The notes beneath the pieces were generated by a model. The model was not told where the DNA came from. It was given only the letters and a program-made list of their open reading frames with translations, and searched no databases. Made by a program: the position numbers and the translations under genes. A stretch of 64,000 nt of DNA. Source: Tetraselmis striata. Lineage: Eukaryota > Chlorophyta > Chlorodendrophyceae > Chlorodendrales > Chlorodendraceae. Shown piece after piece: positions 43,448 through 55,299 of the stretch (positions within the stretch are counted from its first letter, which is position 1; the number at the start of each line of letters is the position of its first letter). The stretch lies in contig VCJN01001870.1 in assembly GCA_006384855.1 (NCBI GenBank), forward strand, positions 59,587 to 123,586, written 5' to 3'.

Positions 43448-43945
43448 TCGCTGTGCTTCTTCCTCGTGGCCGGCTACGAGGTGTGGCGCGCGGCCGACAC
43501 GTACGATTCGCTAAACACCCGGGAGTACTACCAGGCGCGCGGCATGTCTCTCGCCGTCGAGGGGATAGCCCGCGTCGCGATGCTGTGGTCGGCGGGATAT
43601 ATAGTCCGAAACGTCCCGGAGGGGGTCGCCTCGTCGTCCAACAGCGCCGCCGAGAGCGTCATGTGGGTCGTGATGCTGGTGGTGGGCACGGAGATTCTCG
43701 CCAAGACGTGTCTGCAGTGGGGGATCATCGCCAACGACACCACCCTGTCGAAAGATCAGCTGACGATGGCGACCGAAACGACGATGGCGCAGCAGAGGCT
43801 CTTCGTCTACCCGCTATACATGGGCACGGTCGCCTACTTCATGATTCGCTTCAGGTCGTGGTGGGCGACGGGCGCGCTCGCGCTCGCCAACGGAAATCGC
43901 ACGGGGGCGAGAGCGTCGGTTGCTACCCGGTGTCGTCCAGGGTGA
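43448..43945 (+). pseudogene. viral membrane protein 2, multi-pass
   Basis: In the same frame as the preceding protein, after one TGA, the sequence continues SLCFFLVAGYEVWRAAD, YQARGMSLAVEGIARVAMLW, SVMWVVMLVVGTEILAKTCL and LFVYPLYMGTVAYFMIRF. This gives three to four likely membrane segments. It may be the second half of the preceding protein, separated by a nonsense codon and the acidic repeat. I do not recognise its family. Bases 43946-44160 have further open frames in both directions without a recognisable product. Confidence 0.4.
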
Positions 43946-44192
43946 AGGCCTTGGTGTGCAGCGGGAGCGTCATCATGTACGCGTGCGACGCGCCGACGAT
44001 GAGCATCAACGTCCGGAACGCGCGGTCCGGCCGGGTTGTTTCCAAGCTGTACGGCCACTCGGGCGGCGTGACGTGGTACCGATCGACGGGTGCTTCTCGG
44101 ATCCGACCACCGCTTCGAAACGGTGCTTCGTGGAGACGGATAGCTGCGTGACTAGGCAACTATCAGATAGCTGGATAGACTAAACGAAACTT

Positions 44193-45251
44193 CAATACGG
44201 TTTTATCACGGATTTTTAGGCGTCCGTCCTCCGTCCTCCGTCCTCCGTCCTCCGTCCTCCGTCCTCCGTCCTCGTGTGCTGCGTCTTCGTGAATGAACCG
44301 TCATACGTTCGATCTGTGCTCGTTTGATTTCTAGGCACTCCTACCACAGTCCGTAAAAATCCTGCGACTAAGACGGATCTATCGTGAATTATACCGGAAA
44401 CATACTGCAAAAATCACGAATGTCCTCCGTCCGTCCTGTCACATACGCGCTTCGCGTATGAACCGTCATACGTTCGGTTTTCGCTCGTTTGATTTCACGG
44501 TACTGGTACGTGTACGGTAACATTCTGAATGGATGCGCGTGTATTCTAGCCCAGGCACGTCATATATTCGTCTAAAACGCCAAAATAACGCGGTACCGCA
44601 GCGCGTTTTTACTGCTGAATCAGCAAGCGAGACTCGCCCTCTATATTTATACAGCGACTATATACACGGTGGTCCGAGGATATGCTGTAACATGATGGTG
44701 TAAAAAGGGGTCGTCGCGGTGCGGGGGCAGTCCGCCGACCCGGGGCCCGGCGTCCGTCGACGGACGGGCGACGGTCGAACGACGGCGTCCGGCGTCCGGT
44801 GCCGGTACATGCGGCGGGCGTGGCGATTCGCGCCGTGCCCGCCCCGTAGACCTGACGACCGGCCCGACCTGCGCGGCCTCGTGCGGGATGCGGGCCGCCT
44901 GTAGGCGGCTTGTACTGTATTGCTGATCTTGTAGTGCTGTTTTTTTTTTTTTTTTGGTAGTACAACTTTTGGGTGGGCTGGGTATCGGCCTTTTTGTAAT
45001 GCACACCAGTGGTCAGCGGCCCGCTTTTACGCGGCTTGCAGATTTAATCTGTTTTACAAAATAATACGTCTCTTTTGAAAAATAAATTACTGACAAATCT
45101 AACGCTAAAAGCATTATTACCCGGAAACAACAGTATTACAAGATCAACACTGCAAGCCGGCTAAAAGCGGCCCGCATCCCGCACGGCCGCACCACGCTCA
45201 ACCCAAGAGGTAGGGGCACCTCCACAAATCCCCGGCGCGAAGCGCCGCTTA
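44193..45251 (+). repeat. 1.06-kb dispersed repeat, copy C (right flank of viral insert)
   Basis: It is direct with copy A and inverted to copy B. It lacks the first 80 bp or so of the unit (starting at CAATACGGTTTTATCACGG) and ends with the GGCGCGAAGCGCC hairpin and GCTTA. The TCC(GTCCTCC)n tract is longer here than in A or B. The right flank (TATAAGTACTTATGACAT) does not match the left flank of copy B, so no target duplication brackets the composite. Confidence 0.9.
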
Positions 45252-45307
45252 TATAAGTACTTATGACATACGCGACCCAGGGGTCACTTATGCCCAATCC
45301 TGGTCTG

Positions 45308-46770
45308 GACCACGCGGACTTCGCTCTACAAGGCACACCATCGAGGATCAAGCTGCTAGCGCCTAGGCGCCTAGCGGGCTTGCATGTCAATCTAGCAGTA
45401 CATTAGACCTTATTATGGACCATTCGGGGAACATGATTACATGAGCTAGACGCAACATTCAAGAAATCCACACAGAAATCCAGAAGGAAATCCAGAAGGA
45501 AATCCAGGTACGGGCCAACAGAGGCAGGAACCGCCATGGTAGCCTCCGACCAGGCATCGCCACCAGCCAGCCGCCGCTCCACGCAGTAGGGACGCTCTCC
45601 CCAGCACACAATCCCGGGCCACTCCAATAGCGGCACTAGGCCGAATGTAATGTGAAGGCGCCGACAGGAAAGGAGCTTCGAAGTTGAGGTCTCGCAGCAA
45701 GGAGCGGAAGTGGGGGGGGTCCAACCCAGAACGGGGCGCCACGGGCGTGCAACAGACGCAGGCCACCCAACGCCAGATGCGCCGCCAGCTCGGTCGCGTC
45801 CTTTTCCGCCAAACGTAGAACGCCTTCCCCAGCACAACATCCCGGGCCACTCCAATAGCGGCACTAGGCCGAATGTAATGTGGAGGCGCCGACAGGACAG
45901 GAAGGGAGAAAGTGCTCAACGAGTAGGGAATGCAGAGCCGACCGGGCCAGCAACGACGTATGACGCCGGTGTCCAGCGCGCGTTGTTCCGCCCAGCGCCA
46001 GATCCGCCGCCAGCTCGGTCGCGTCCCCTTCCGCCAAACGTAGAACTCCCTTCCCAGCACAACATCCCGGGCCACTCCAATAGCGGCACTAGGCCGAATG
46101 TAATGTGGAGGCGCCGACAGGACAGGAAGGGAGAGGGTGCTCAAAGAACAGCGAACATGGACTTGACCGGACAAGCAACGACGTAAGACGCCGGTGTCCA
46201 GCGCACGTTGTTCCGCCCAGCGCCAGATCCGCCGCCAGCTCGGTCGCGTCCCCTTCCGCCGAACGTAGAACTCCCTTCCCAGCACAACATCCCGGGCCAC
46301 TCCAATAGCGGCACTAGGCCGAATGTAATGTGGAGGCACCGACAGGACAGGAAGGGAGAGGGTGCTCAAAGAACAGCGAACATGGACTTGACCGGACCAG
46401 CAACGACGTAAGACGCCGGTGTCCAGCTCACACTGCTCCTCCGCGGCAGTGGCAGCACGGGCGGGGCCAAGGCAACCAAGGCGCCACCCGTGCACGATCC
46501 CCGCCCCCATCCCCAGCCGGGGGTGGAGGCGGAGGAAGGGCCCGCGATTCCGAGGGCCGAGGACGGTCGTCGGGCCCGCCCAGGCGGCGAAGGTTGGGTG
46601 GCTAAAAATTTCTGAACATCCCCTGGTTGGACGGTCCCAGAGTATTTCCATGCCCGGGTACAGGGTAGCCGTGCATCGCCCATCGTCCGGGCCGGTACTT
46701 TGATTCTGGGTACCGTACAGCCCTTGTCCCTTGATATGACGGGCGGTGTAGTGACTGACTGACTGTTATT
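45308..46770 (+). repeat. dispersed repeat R1, copy split by an insertion
   Basis: 45308-45434 and 46615-46770 together equal the intact copy at 8998-9246. The two halves repeat GAACAT (45429-45434 and 46615-46620), a 6-bp target duplication created by the inserted 1180 bp. Confidence 0.8.
45435..46614 (-). mobile_element. non-autonomous insertion with a 225-bp tandem array
   Basis: Inside a GAACAT target duplication lie four copies of a unit of 225-228 bp (landmark CCGAATGTAATGTG at 45641, 45869, 46094 and 46319). Because the period is a multiple of three, long frames stay open on both strands. The minus-strand one is about 400 codons with a 75-residue repeat (LDTGVLRRC, HYIRPSAAIGVARDVVLG), and plus-strand frames of up to 158 codons also run through. 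The element has no inverted ends. On the minus strand it finishes CATGTAATC, containing TGTAA, the polyadenylation signal of many green algae, so it may be a retroposed transcript. Whether any protein is made is unknown. Confidence 0.6.
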
Positions 46771-47023
46771 AATCGTTATAAGGATAATGCTACGGCTGCT
46801 TGCTTGCATGCGCCTGCTTTGTCACGGTGATGGCGGCGGCTTGGCGTAGACTTCGTAACCTGCGCCGTCGGTCCGTCCAGCAAAGCAGCGAACCGCTCAT
46901 ATCGCCTTGGCACAACGGAGTGACGCAATCTTCTCCCCTCGGAAACCAACACCTGTGTGCAGATAAACCTCGCTTTCGAAACCTGTACCAGCCACACGCG
47001 CCCGCACTGCTGAACCTGCGGTG

Positions 47024-50000
47024 ATGGAGGGCGAAGAACCTGCAGCGGTGGCGCCCCCCCCGGCAACGGATGGCGAGCCAGAGGCGGCCGCCGCTGCTCC
47101 CGAGGCGCCGGCGGCGGAGCCCTCCCCGGCGGCAACAGAGGAGCGCCCAGCGCGGGAGAAGCGGCGCCGGCGCTGGGGCGCGCCCGCTGCTGCAGCGGAG
47201 GCGGCGGCCCCCGCCGCGGTGTCGCTGCCCCCTGACGCTGTGCCTGTGGATCCAGCGGTGCCGGCCGCGGCCGCAGACCCTACTGCACCCGCGGATTGTG
47301 CCCCGGCGGAGGCGCCCAAGACGCGCAAACGCAAGAGCCGCTGGGAGTCGGGCGACGCACCGCTGCCCGGCCCACCGCCCGGCCCACCGCCGCCTGGCGC
47401 GTTGCCGGGGCCTCCGCCAGGCCCAGGCGCGATCATCGTTCCGGGAAATATGCCCGCAGAACTCGTCTTGCCTGGTGGCTTCAAGGTGCGCCCCGAACGG
47501 GGTAAACCAAACCCCAACTCCCCACCAACCCCCATCGATCGCTCGCCCCTCCTACGCCGCTGGGATCTATGGCCAACCCGCGACCCCTTTACGCAACACC
47601 TGCCAAGCGTCAACTTGTTCACGTACACTCAGCTGTTTGCGTTTTCTTGCTCTTTCGTTCGCGCTCTGTCGCTCCAAAGCTGTCTGATGGATTTCTTGCC
47701 GCAGGATACTTCTCGATTGGGCACATTTTCGTCTAGGGTACATCATGTCATAAGCCACCTCTCCATCCTTCTCTGCATCTTTGCTAATCAGCTGCTGCCT
47801 TTACCTGGGTGCCTCGCGCGCAGGTATCCCTGCCGCCCAAGCTGACGGGTATGCCGGACCCCAACGAGGACCCGGAGGTGAAGAGGCTGAACGAGGAGCT
47901 GGACGACATCAACCGCAAGCTGCTGACAGGCAACCTGGAGATCCCGCCCGAGGGCGACCCGCGGCGCTCCCCCAGCCCCGAGCCGGTGTACAACGCAATG
48001 GGCATCCGGCAGAACACGCGCGAAGTGCGTGCGCGGGACCGGCTCATGCAGCGCCGCTTTGAGCTCATCGAGGAACTGATCAAGAAGAACCCGGCGTACC
48101 GCCCGCCGCCAGACTACCGGCCGCAGAAGAAGTTCAAGAAGATCTTCATCCCCCTGAAGGAGTTCCCGGGCTACAACTTCATCGGCCTCATCATTGGCCC
48201 GCGTGGCAACACGCAGAAGCGCATGCAGAAGGAGACCAACACCAAGATTGCCATCCGCGGCAAGGGCTCCGTCAAGGAGGGCGCCGCACGCGACCCCAAG
48301 TACGACTATGGAGAGGAGGAGGAGCTGCACGTGCTCATCCAGGGCGACACCCAGGATGACGTGAGAGCGCCCCCCCCCCTTCTCCCCCCCAGGATCCTGT
48401 GATTCCTGTAGAAATGTGTTGACGGGGAGGTTCCTTTGACGTTGTGTTCCGCCCACATGCCCCCGGGGTACCTAGCATGTCCAAGATCCCTATACATTAG
48501 CTTATCCACGTGCCCACGCTGTGCCTGCATAGGTCGACAAAGCGGCCATCCTGGTCGAGAAACTGCTGCAGCCGGTGGACGAGGCGCGCAACGAGCACAA
48601 GCGCATGCAGCTGCGCGAGCTGGCATCCCTCAACGGCACCCTGAAGGACGACGAGTACTGCTACCTCTGCGGAGAAGCGGGCCACCGCCAGGTCCCCCCC
48701 CTCCCCCCTTCTAAATGTACTCCTTTCCTGCAGAGCACTGAGCTGCCCTTGCTCTACCTCTGCTTTGTCAAGCAACGCTGAAGGTTTGCATGTGTCTCGT
48801 TCCGGCCCGTCAGTTTGAATGCCCCACGCGCCAGCAAGAGATCTACCAGCTGCCGGACGAGATGAAGACCAAGGTGGACGAGCAATATGCACGTGACGTG
48901 GCGCGCCTCAACCCGGAGGAGGCCGGCAAGATGGACAACGAGTACAACAATTTCCTGAAGGAGCTCGGTGGCGGCCGCGGTGGTGGCCAGGATGGCCCCC
49001 CTCCCCGCCGACCAGGTGATGAGCTCCCCCCCCCCCCCCCCCCCCCCCATCTCCCCCCACCCAAAGCAAAAGCTCCCTTGTGCCCATCTTTCGCTGCCAA
49101 CACACACGCCCTGTGGCTAACAATGCTGTGGATGCGGCAGGCCTCGGCATGGAATCTGGGGGCTCTGGCGGGATGGGCGGCGGGCCCGGCTTTGGCGGGC
49201 CGCCGCGTGGGCCCCCCATGGGCGGCATGGGCGGCGGGCCCGGCCGCGAGGACCGCGACCAGGACCCAAGCAAGCTGTACGTCGCCTACCTGCCGCACTC
49301 CATGGGCGACCCCGAGCTGCGCGGCCTCTTCGCGCCTTATGGCACCGTCGCGGAGGCGCGCGTCATCACGGAGAAGGGCACCGGCGCCTCGCGCGGCTTT
49401 GGCTTTGTCACGATGGGCAACCCGCAGCAGGCGCACGCCGCCGTCCAGGTGCGCAGGGGAGCCTTCTCTCCCCCGTTGTTGGACGGCATGGTACATCATG
49501 TTTTCACTGTTGACACCTGATGTCTGCGAGCTTTGTGTGCCTCCACTCAATTGAGGAAGAGCATCCGTGAAGCGGCCCACTTTCTCCCCATGCCGCTCTA
49601 ACTGCACCCTTGAGTAGTATTGTCACTCTTGAGTGTCACTGTCTTGGGTGTGCCGGCGCCTAACTGAACCGACCAGGCCTTGGCACCTAGCGGCCCCCCA
49701 TCTGTTTGCCGCTGCCCGCTGAGCGGCACACCGCCGGTGCCTTTGTCTTCTGTGTGCCTCGCCATCCTTCCACTGACAGGGCCTGCACCAGTACCGCATC
49801 GAGAACCGCACCATCACGGTGCGCCTGGCAGGCGAGAAGCCAGAGGACCGGCGCGGCGGCCCGCCGCCCGGTGGCTTTGGCGGCCCCCGCGGTCCGCCTG
49901 GCATGCCGCCGCCTGGCGGTCCCCCGCGCCCCGGCTGGGGTGGCCCGCCCCCGGGGCCGTACGGCGGCCCGCCGCCTCCGGGCCCGTACGGTCATCCGCC

Positions 50001-50427
50001 GCCCGGCTACGGCCCGCCGCCCCCGGGCCCCTACGGCCCCCCGCCCCCCGGATATGGCCCGCCGCCCGGCTACGGCCCGCCGCCGGGTTACGGTCCGCCG
50101 CCTGGCTATGGGCCCCCGCCCGGTGCCGACCCCTATGCCGGGTACTACGGGGGGCCGCCGGGTGGGCCACCTCTCGGCGCCCCGCCGCCCGGCGTGCCTG
50201 CCCCGCCGCCCGAGCCCGCGGCCCCGCCGCCGCCGTCGGGCGCCCCGCCTCCTCCGCCCCCTGATTCGGCGGGCGCCCCGCCGCCCCCTGCCGGCGCGCC
50301 ACCGCCGCCATCCGGCGCGCCTCCGCCCCCGTCTGCCCCGGCGCCGCCCGCGGACCCGGCCAATGACGCCGCCAGCGAGTACGAGCGCTTCATGGCAGAG
50401 ATGAACAGTGGCGCACTGCCCAAGTAG
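47024..50427 (+). CDS. SF1: splicing factor 1 / branch-point-binding protein, six exons
   Basis: Exons: 47024-47485, 47824-48360, 48533-48691, 48814-49015, 49141-49448, 49780-50427; all GT-AG and in phase, 771 residues. SF1/BBP binds the intron branch point and U2AF at the start of spliceosome assembly in the nucleus. Visible domains: two U2AF-ligand motifs around Trp51 ([10 protein letters not shown]) and Trp107 ([11 protein letters not shown]); the SF1 helix-hairpin domain (about 165-245, [20 protein letters not shown]); the KH-QUA2 domain (about 258-345, [18 protein letters not shown]). A single zinc knuckle follows (376-389, [14 protein letters not shown], split by intron 3), then an RRM (about 498-575, KLYVAYLP and SRGFGFVTM) and a Pro/Gly-rich tail with PPPGYG repeats, ending [17 protein letters not shown]. 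An RRM downstream of KH is the plant and green-algal form. Plant SF1 usually has two knuckles. Confidence 0.93.
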
Positions 50428-53400
50428 CAAGCGACGGCGTGCGCGGGTGTATGGCTGCACTCGGCAGTGGCTGCCGTCTGTGGATGGTACTAAATCGGAA
50501 ACAAGACACACCACCACCACTCACTCTTTGGGCAACTGACAAAGTGTGGGGGGAGGGGAGCAGCTGACCTGGCATGTCGTGCGGCATCGGGAGCGGTCCG
50601 GAGTGTACCCGTGCTGGCTGTATTGGGTTCCTGTTCGCTCCTTTGTGGGGGCGCCGCAGTGGGCCTCGCTGGTTCTGCGCAGGACACAAGGCTGAAGCGC
50701 GTGGCATGGAGCCGGTACCTGACCTGACGAGGCTGTCTGTGTTCCTGCCCTGGCCCTGTGCCCTGGCGCGGCTGCTACACCTTAGACTAGTTGCCAACGC
50801 CGTTGTGCTGCAGATTGGGGGGGCGGGGAGGCAGACTTAGCTGCTCTGTGTGCTGTTTGCTCTGCTGACTCTTTTCAGAAAGCACGCTGCTGACCATCGG
50901 CTGACTGCTCCTTGCCTTGCCCGCCATGGCCACCCCCCCCCCCCCCCCCCCCTGCCCCCAGCCTGAGCGCATTGCTGCGTGACTACTCTCCCCCCCCCCC
51001 CCCCTCCCCCCACTTCCCCTGGGGTCTCTTTAACCTCCTCTCTCCCCTCTGCTTTGCAGCCAACACTCTATCCTCATGTCAAATACACGGATCACTGCCT
51101 TGAAATTGCGGGCGGACTGATCGCTATGCACTGAGACAAGCACCGCTGTGGCAATGTTTCCGTATGTCGCGCCTTGCCCACTCACGCGATGTGACCACTC
51201 ACCTGCAGCCTGCAGTTAATTGTCCTGGTGTACCTGACATGCTCAACAGGGCGAAATTGTGGCCGATCAATTGCACGGACCGCCTGAATTGTGCGTTATC
51301 GTGCCCTGACGGAAGGACATCTCAACACAGCTATGTATCGGCTTTACTGTGCTGCGCGGGCACACTCGGCTGTATCTGCTGTAGCCCCCCTTCCTGCGCC
51401 TCCTCTCTGACCGTTTCTCTGTCCGCCATGGGATGTATGCATTGTCAATCGCGCGTCCTCAGCCAACTGAGCGTTTCTTTCTATTTATGCGGACTGAATT
51501 CACTGAAGCAGTGCCGATCCCTTTCACTTACTAATACAGCGTGTCAACCTTGCCCGACCCCCCCCCCCCCCCCCCCCCCCCCCCAAAACACACATGGGAC
51601 CTGACCCACCGAACGCCACATCCTGTAGCGCTAGCATCCTACACCCTCGGTATACCTCACTGGGAACAAACTGTTTCACTCCTCTTGCCTAGCATCCCTG
51701 CAGAGCGCTGCTTCTGCCCGGCTGAGGGGCACGGGCGGTTGGCACCCATGTCCCCCCTTCTGGCCCCGCCCTGTTGCGTAGCCGGCCAGAGCCCTGGATG
51801 CCAGGCGACCGAAATCCAGACAACCGCGGCGTCTTTCCAATCGGGACCGGCGCCTCAAGCCCAGCTCGGCAGGTGAGCGAGGGGCAGCCAGTCTAGAGAG
51901 CAGGTAGCTTGGCGTGCGAGCGATGTGGACAAGCGCCTGTAATAAATCGCTGAGAGCGGCCGCCTTGTGATGTAATGCGGATGGGGCTTCCGGTCTAGGC
52001 CAATTTGGACTGCTACTTGTACAGCGGTAGGTACGAAGCTATGGAACCGCAGGCGCGACGGCGTGGCTACCGCGCAGTGGCAGATGCAAGCGCATCGGCA
52101 CAGAGGATAAAAATATACATGTAAGCCGGTTCACTACCATTTATTGGCAGCAGCAGACGTAATGAGTATGAGTACATATACAATGTACATTCGATATTAT
52201 TCATATCATAATAAATATCAAGGCTGATGTTGGTACAACCATATTTCACACACAATGCTGGCATTATCAAGACATAATCACAAGACGATGATTTACGAAC
52301 TCGCATAATCGGCCACATAATTCACATTTTTCAACACCCACATACCGTGATACCGCTAAGGATTACCCCATGTCCCAATCAGTGTCAACTTCTTCGTCGA
52401 CGTGCTGCGTGCACATGCACATCAAGGGTGTGCCACGCGCTGGCAAAAACAATGCATGATAGGCAATGTTAACGTGCTGCAGGTCCGAAGTAACGTTCCT
52501 CCGCAGTTACAGCCGACTCGGCTCACTCTAACAGCGCCCCGTCGCTCGTCAGCTGTGGCAGGCTGGGCACCTGCGGCTCGAGTAGCAGTGTCGCCCGACA
52601 GTGCGCCGTCACCTGCCGCACGAAACTGGGCCACGCCGCGATGGCGGTCTCCACTGCCTGCGACCGCGGCGGCGAGCCTGCGGCGGAGTCGCCGCAAAGC
52701 ACCTGCGACCTGGAAATGAGCGCGACGAGAACAATTGAGGTTTTGGATTACTGTACCAAAAACCATGATACTCGTAGTAGTATGTTGCGTCTATCACATG
52801 TAATCAACATAAATACTCGTAGTAGATGGATCCATCTTAATTAAACGAGAAACGCCCGAGCACTTCAACCAGCTCAGAGAATTTGCGCTCAGAGCAGCCG
52901 CGACAATAATAAAAGATCATCAGCATCATATAAATCATTGTTTGAATTTTCAACGCGAGTTTTATACCGGTGCTGAAGGGCGGGGCGGCGGGCCATCGCA
53001 GGGGAGGCGACACCTGAGCGAGTCCATGAAGAGCAGCACGTTTCGGACGGTCTGCGCCATCAGCGGCCCGCTTTTGGCGCTCACAAGCGCCATACCGCGT
53101 ATCGCGACCGCCGGTATCCCGGTCTCCGGGTCTGTCAGGAGCAGCTGTGGCGGCGGCATTATGGTCGTTGGGGGCGCTGCCCTCGGCCTCGGCCTCTTCG
53201 CCTGATGGGGACGACAGGGTGGGCAGCAGCAGCGGAGAAGGCGCGAACTTAGGCACGAGCTGGCACCCCTATTTCGCCATTCAGGAAACGACACAGATGC
53301 ACAGCGCCTGAATTTTAATCCCCGAAAACACATGTTGCGCCTGTGATCTTCGCTCTGTTGTCGCACACCGTCTAGAAGCGTGTCGCGTGCCCGCCTGCAC

Positions 53401-54059
53401 TTCGACCGGGACCACGCTGCATGCTGGAGCAGCTGTTGGAATTCATCGTCCACACTTGAAAAGATACCGGTACCCGTACATGAACCAATTCCAATACGAG
53501 TAAAGGTACGACGAGCAGGTATATTTATTTCGCTTGAAATCTGCCCCCGACCGCATCGTCGTCGCGCGAGGGAGACCTTTATATTCGTTCCCCGTCGAAT
53601 GAGCGAATTAAGAACGCGCCGCCATGAATGACCGAGTGAGCGCGCGGTTTCGGTTCCGCTGATGTGCATGAAAAACACGATGTAGCGACTAAATACCGGC
53701 GTTGTGGAAAGCCTCGCTGCTATAATCTTGAGTGTTTCTCTAACCCGTGCTAGCTACGAGGAAAGACGAGACTCGCTATTCATTTATTCTCTCGGATGAG
53801 AATTGCTCCATCACATCGCGCACCATGCCGTCTCTACAATTAGTCGCTAATCGCTCTAGGTTACCTGTATCATCATGTAGGTACTACGGCGGGTACGAGC
53901 AAGGATTAGTTAGGTCGCTATACCCCTCCATAGAGCACTCCTTCCCAAGCACCTACCCCGCTGCCTGCAGTTGTAGTGACGGATTTGCACACTCGAGAGC
54001 ACGGGCGGCGACCAGAAGCGAGCAGTGGGGGCAGGAGGTAAGGATCACCTTCTCCGGCG
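50428..54059. other. gene-poor region downstream of SF1
   Basis: The first several hundred bases probably hold the SF1 3' untranslated region; TGTAA occurs at about 51944 and 51972. C homopolymers lie at about 50933, 50991 and 51559. A minus-strand frame at 53160-52980 reads QLLLTDPETGIPAVAIRGMA and looks protein-like, but no family was recognised and no exon structure could be drawn. The remainder shows no gene. Confidence 0.4.
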
Positions 54060-54298
54060 CCACTCTCCGGAGCCGCCCACACGGTGACCGGGACGCCAAG
54101 CCTAGCCGGCACCGCAGCTATGTGGGGCACCCAGCCGCGCGCGGCGACCAGCTCCCGCAGCTTGTCGTCCTCTGCCTTCTTCTCCACCAGCACCCGGTCG
54201 TTCAGGCAGCCCTCGCCCTCCACCGCTGCCGGCCACTCCGCGGGACAGCACCACACCACCGTCCGGCTGCACTCCTCAGCGCTGCTACTGCCCATGAT
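54060..54298 (-). CDS. possible first coding exon, unrecognised
   Basis: From ATG 54298 the minus strand encodes MGSSSAEECSRTVVWCCPAE, NDRVLVEKKAEDDKLRELVA and GWVPHIAAVPARLGVPVTVW. Codon use is host-like and a donor (GAAG|GTGATC) follows at about 54059. No following exon could be recognised upstream of 53.9 kb, so this may be an isolated exon, a fragment or a chance frame. Function unknown. Confidence 0.3.
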
Positions 54299-54498
54299 GG
54301 CCGAGCACTGCCCCACAGCCCCTGATGCTACGGTATTACGGTGCTCGGGGCGGGGAGGGGCGGGGCACGGAGTGTGGGGGAACCTGCGGGGTAGCACGAC
54401 GGTGCTGGGTAGAGCCTGAAGTAAGTTTTCAACGACCGGCGGTAAGTTTAGGTCGTACTCTGTATACTGTATAAGGATTAGGTGTAGCACCGATGGAT

Positions 54499-55290
54499 CA
54501 GTAAACTGATGATGACCTCGTCATCCCCAGTATCAACCGCACGCCAGTAGGCTGCGGGGCATAGAGCGACCTACGTCTGGTGTGAATTACAAAATACGGT
54601 CGGCCAGCAAAAAATCCATCAGCACCGCTAATAAGCTGGCGGTACAGGGTTATATCTCTTTTTACATCAGTGCTTCAACATGTGCACACTACAAACAGAA
54701 CTATAAGCAACTATGAAAGGTTGCCAGTAAAAGAGAGACATTAGCCTGAAACCAAGGTCAAGCAGGAGACCAGGGAGCGAAGAAACAAGGAAGAGCCAAG
54801 GGAACCACGAAATCGCCAAGCTGCCAAGGAACCAAAGGGTCAAGAGAAGCACTGAAGCCAAGGAACGACTAGAAAGACCGAAAGGGAAACATGAAACCAA
54901 TGGGGACTACTGCCCCGGGGTAGGCCATCAGCCCATCAGCAGCGCGGCGAGAACAAGGTATTCACTACACTTATAATAAAAGCTATGACGGACGGGTACG
55001 AAAGAAAACTGCTTGAGCGTTTTCAAGTGCGGTGGATGTAGCTGTACACAACTTGCGGAGTACATGCAAAGAGCGGCATCATTATTTGCAAATGCCGGTT
55101 TTCCGCGCCGCGTAGCCCGCCGCACATAATGCGGCAGCTATCGGTCTGATTGATCATTCTCTCGTCATGCTTACCGGAGCTATCATGATTTACGTTTGTT
55201 CCTTTGAACAATCACGAATCTGAGCACCATGACCCGTGCTTCCATCGGTTGCTGTTACCTGCAACCATATCATCTTACTAGTAACCGCGT
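54499..55290. other. intergenic, nothing recognised
   Basis: The region is AT-richer, with a tract of short AACCAAGG-like repeats around 54740-54900. No gene features were seen. Confidence 0.45.
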
Positions 55291-55299
55291 GCATCTATG

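Larger units (their letters stand above)
41165..44192. mobile_element. scrambled giant-virus DNA insert between inverted repeats
   Basis: About 3 kb of very GC-rich DNA encodes, without introns, fragments of at least four genes characteristic of nucleocytoplasmic large DNA viruses: A32 packaging ATPase (+), intein-like Hint domain (-), RPB10 (+) and dUTPase (+). Frames with transmembrane segments follow. None of these is full length. Gene pieces abut without intact ends, as at about 41780, where the ATPase stops and the Hint domain begins on the other strand. The content fits an endogenous relic of a phycodnavirus- or mimivirus-like algal virus. Genuine rearrangement or assembly collapse are both possible and should be separated. 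Confidence 0.8.

Noticed and set aside
44005-44095. WD40-like repeat (VSKLYGHSGGVTW) in the viral insert
   Set aside because: Only a dozen residues resemble a WD repeat, no second repeat follows, and the opposite strand is equally open.
38972-45306. A single larger hAT element spanning from 39.0 to 45.3 kb with the viral composite inside it
   Set aside because: GGTTGGGCATAAG-like ends occur at both positions, but almost nothing of a transposon remains on the right side and no target duplication is visible; kept only as a possibility.
45446-46651. A confident 401-residue repeat protein gene
   Set aside because: The frame starts outside the inserted element and stays open only because the 225-bp unit is open in that phase; the plus strand is equally open, so coding is not supported.
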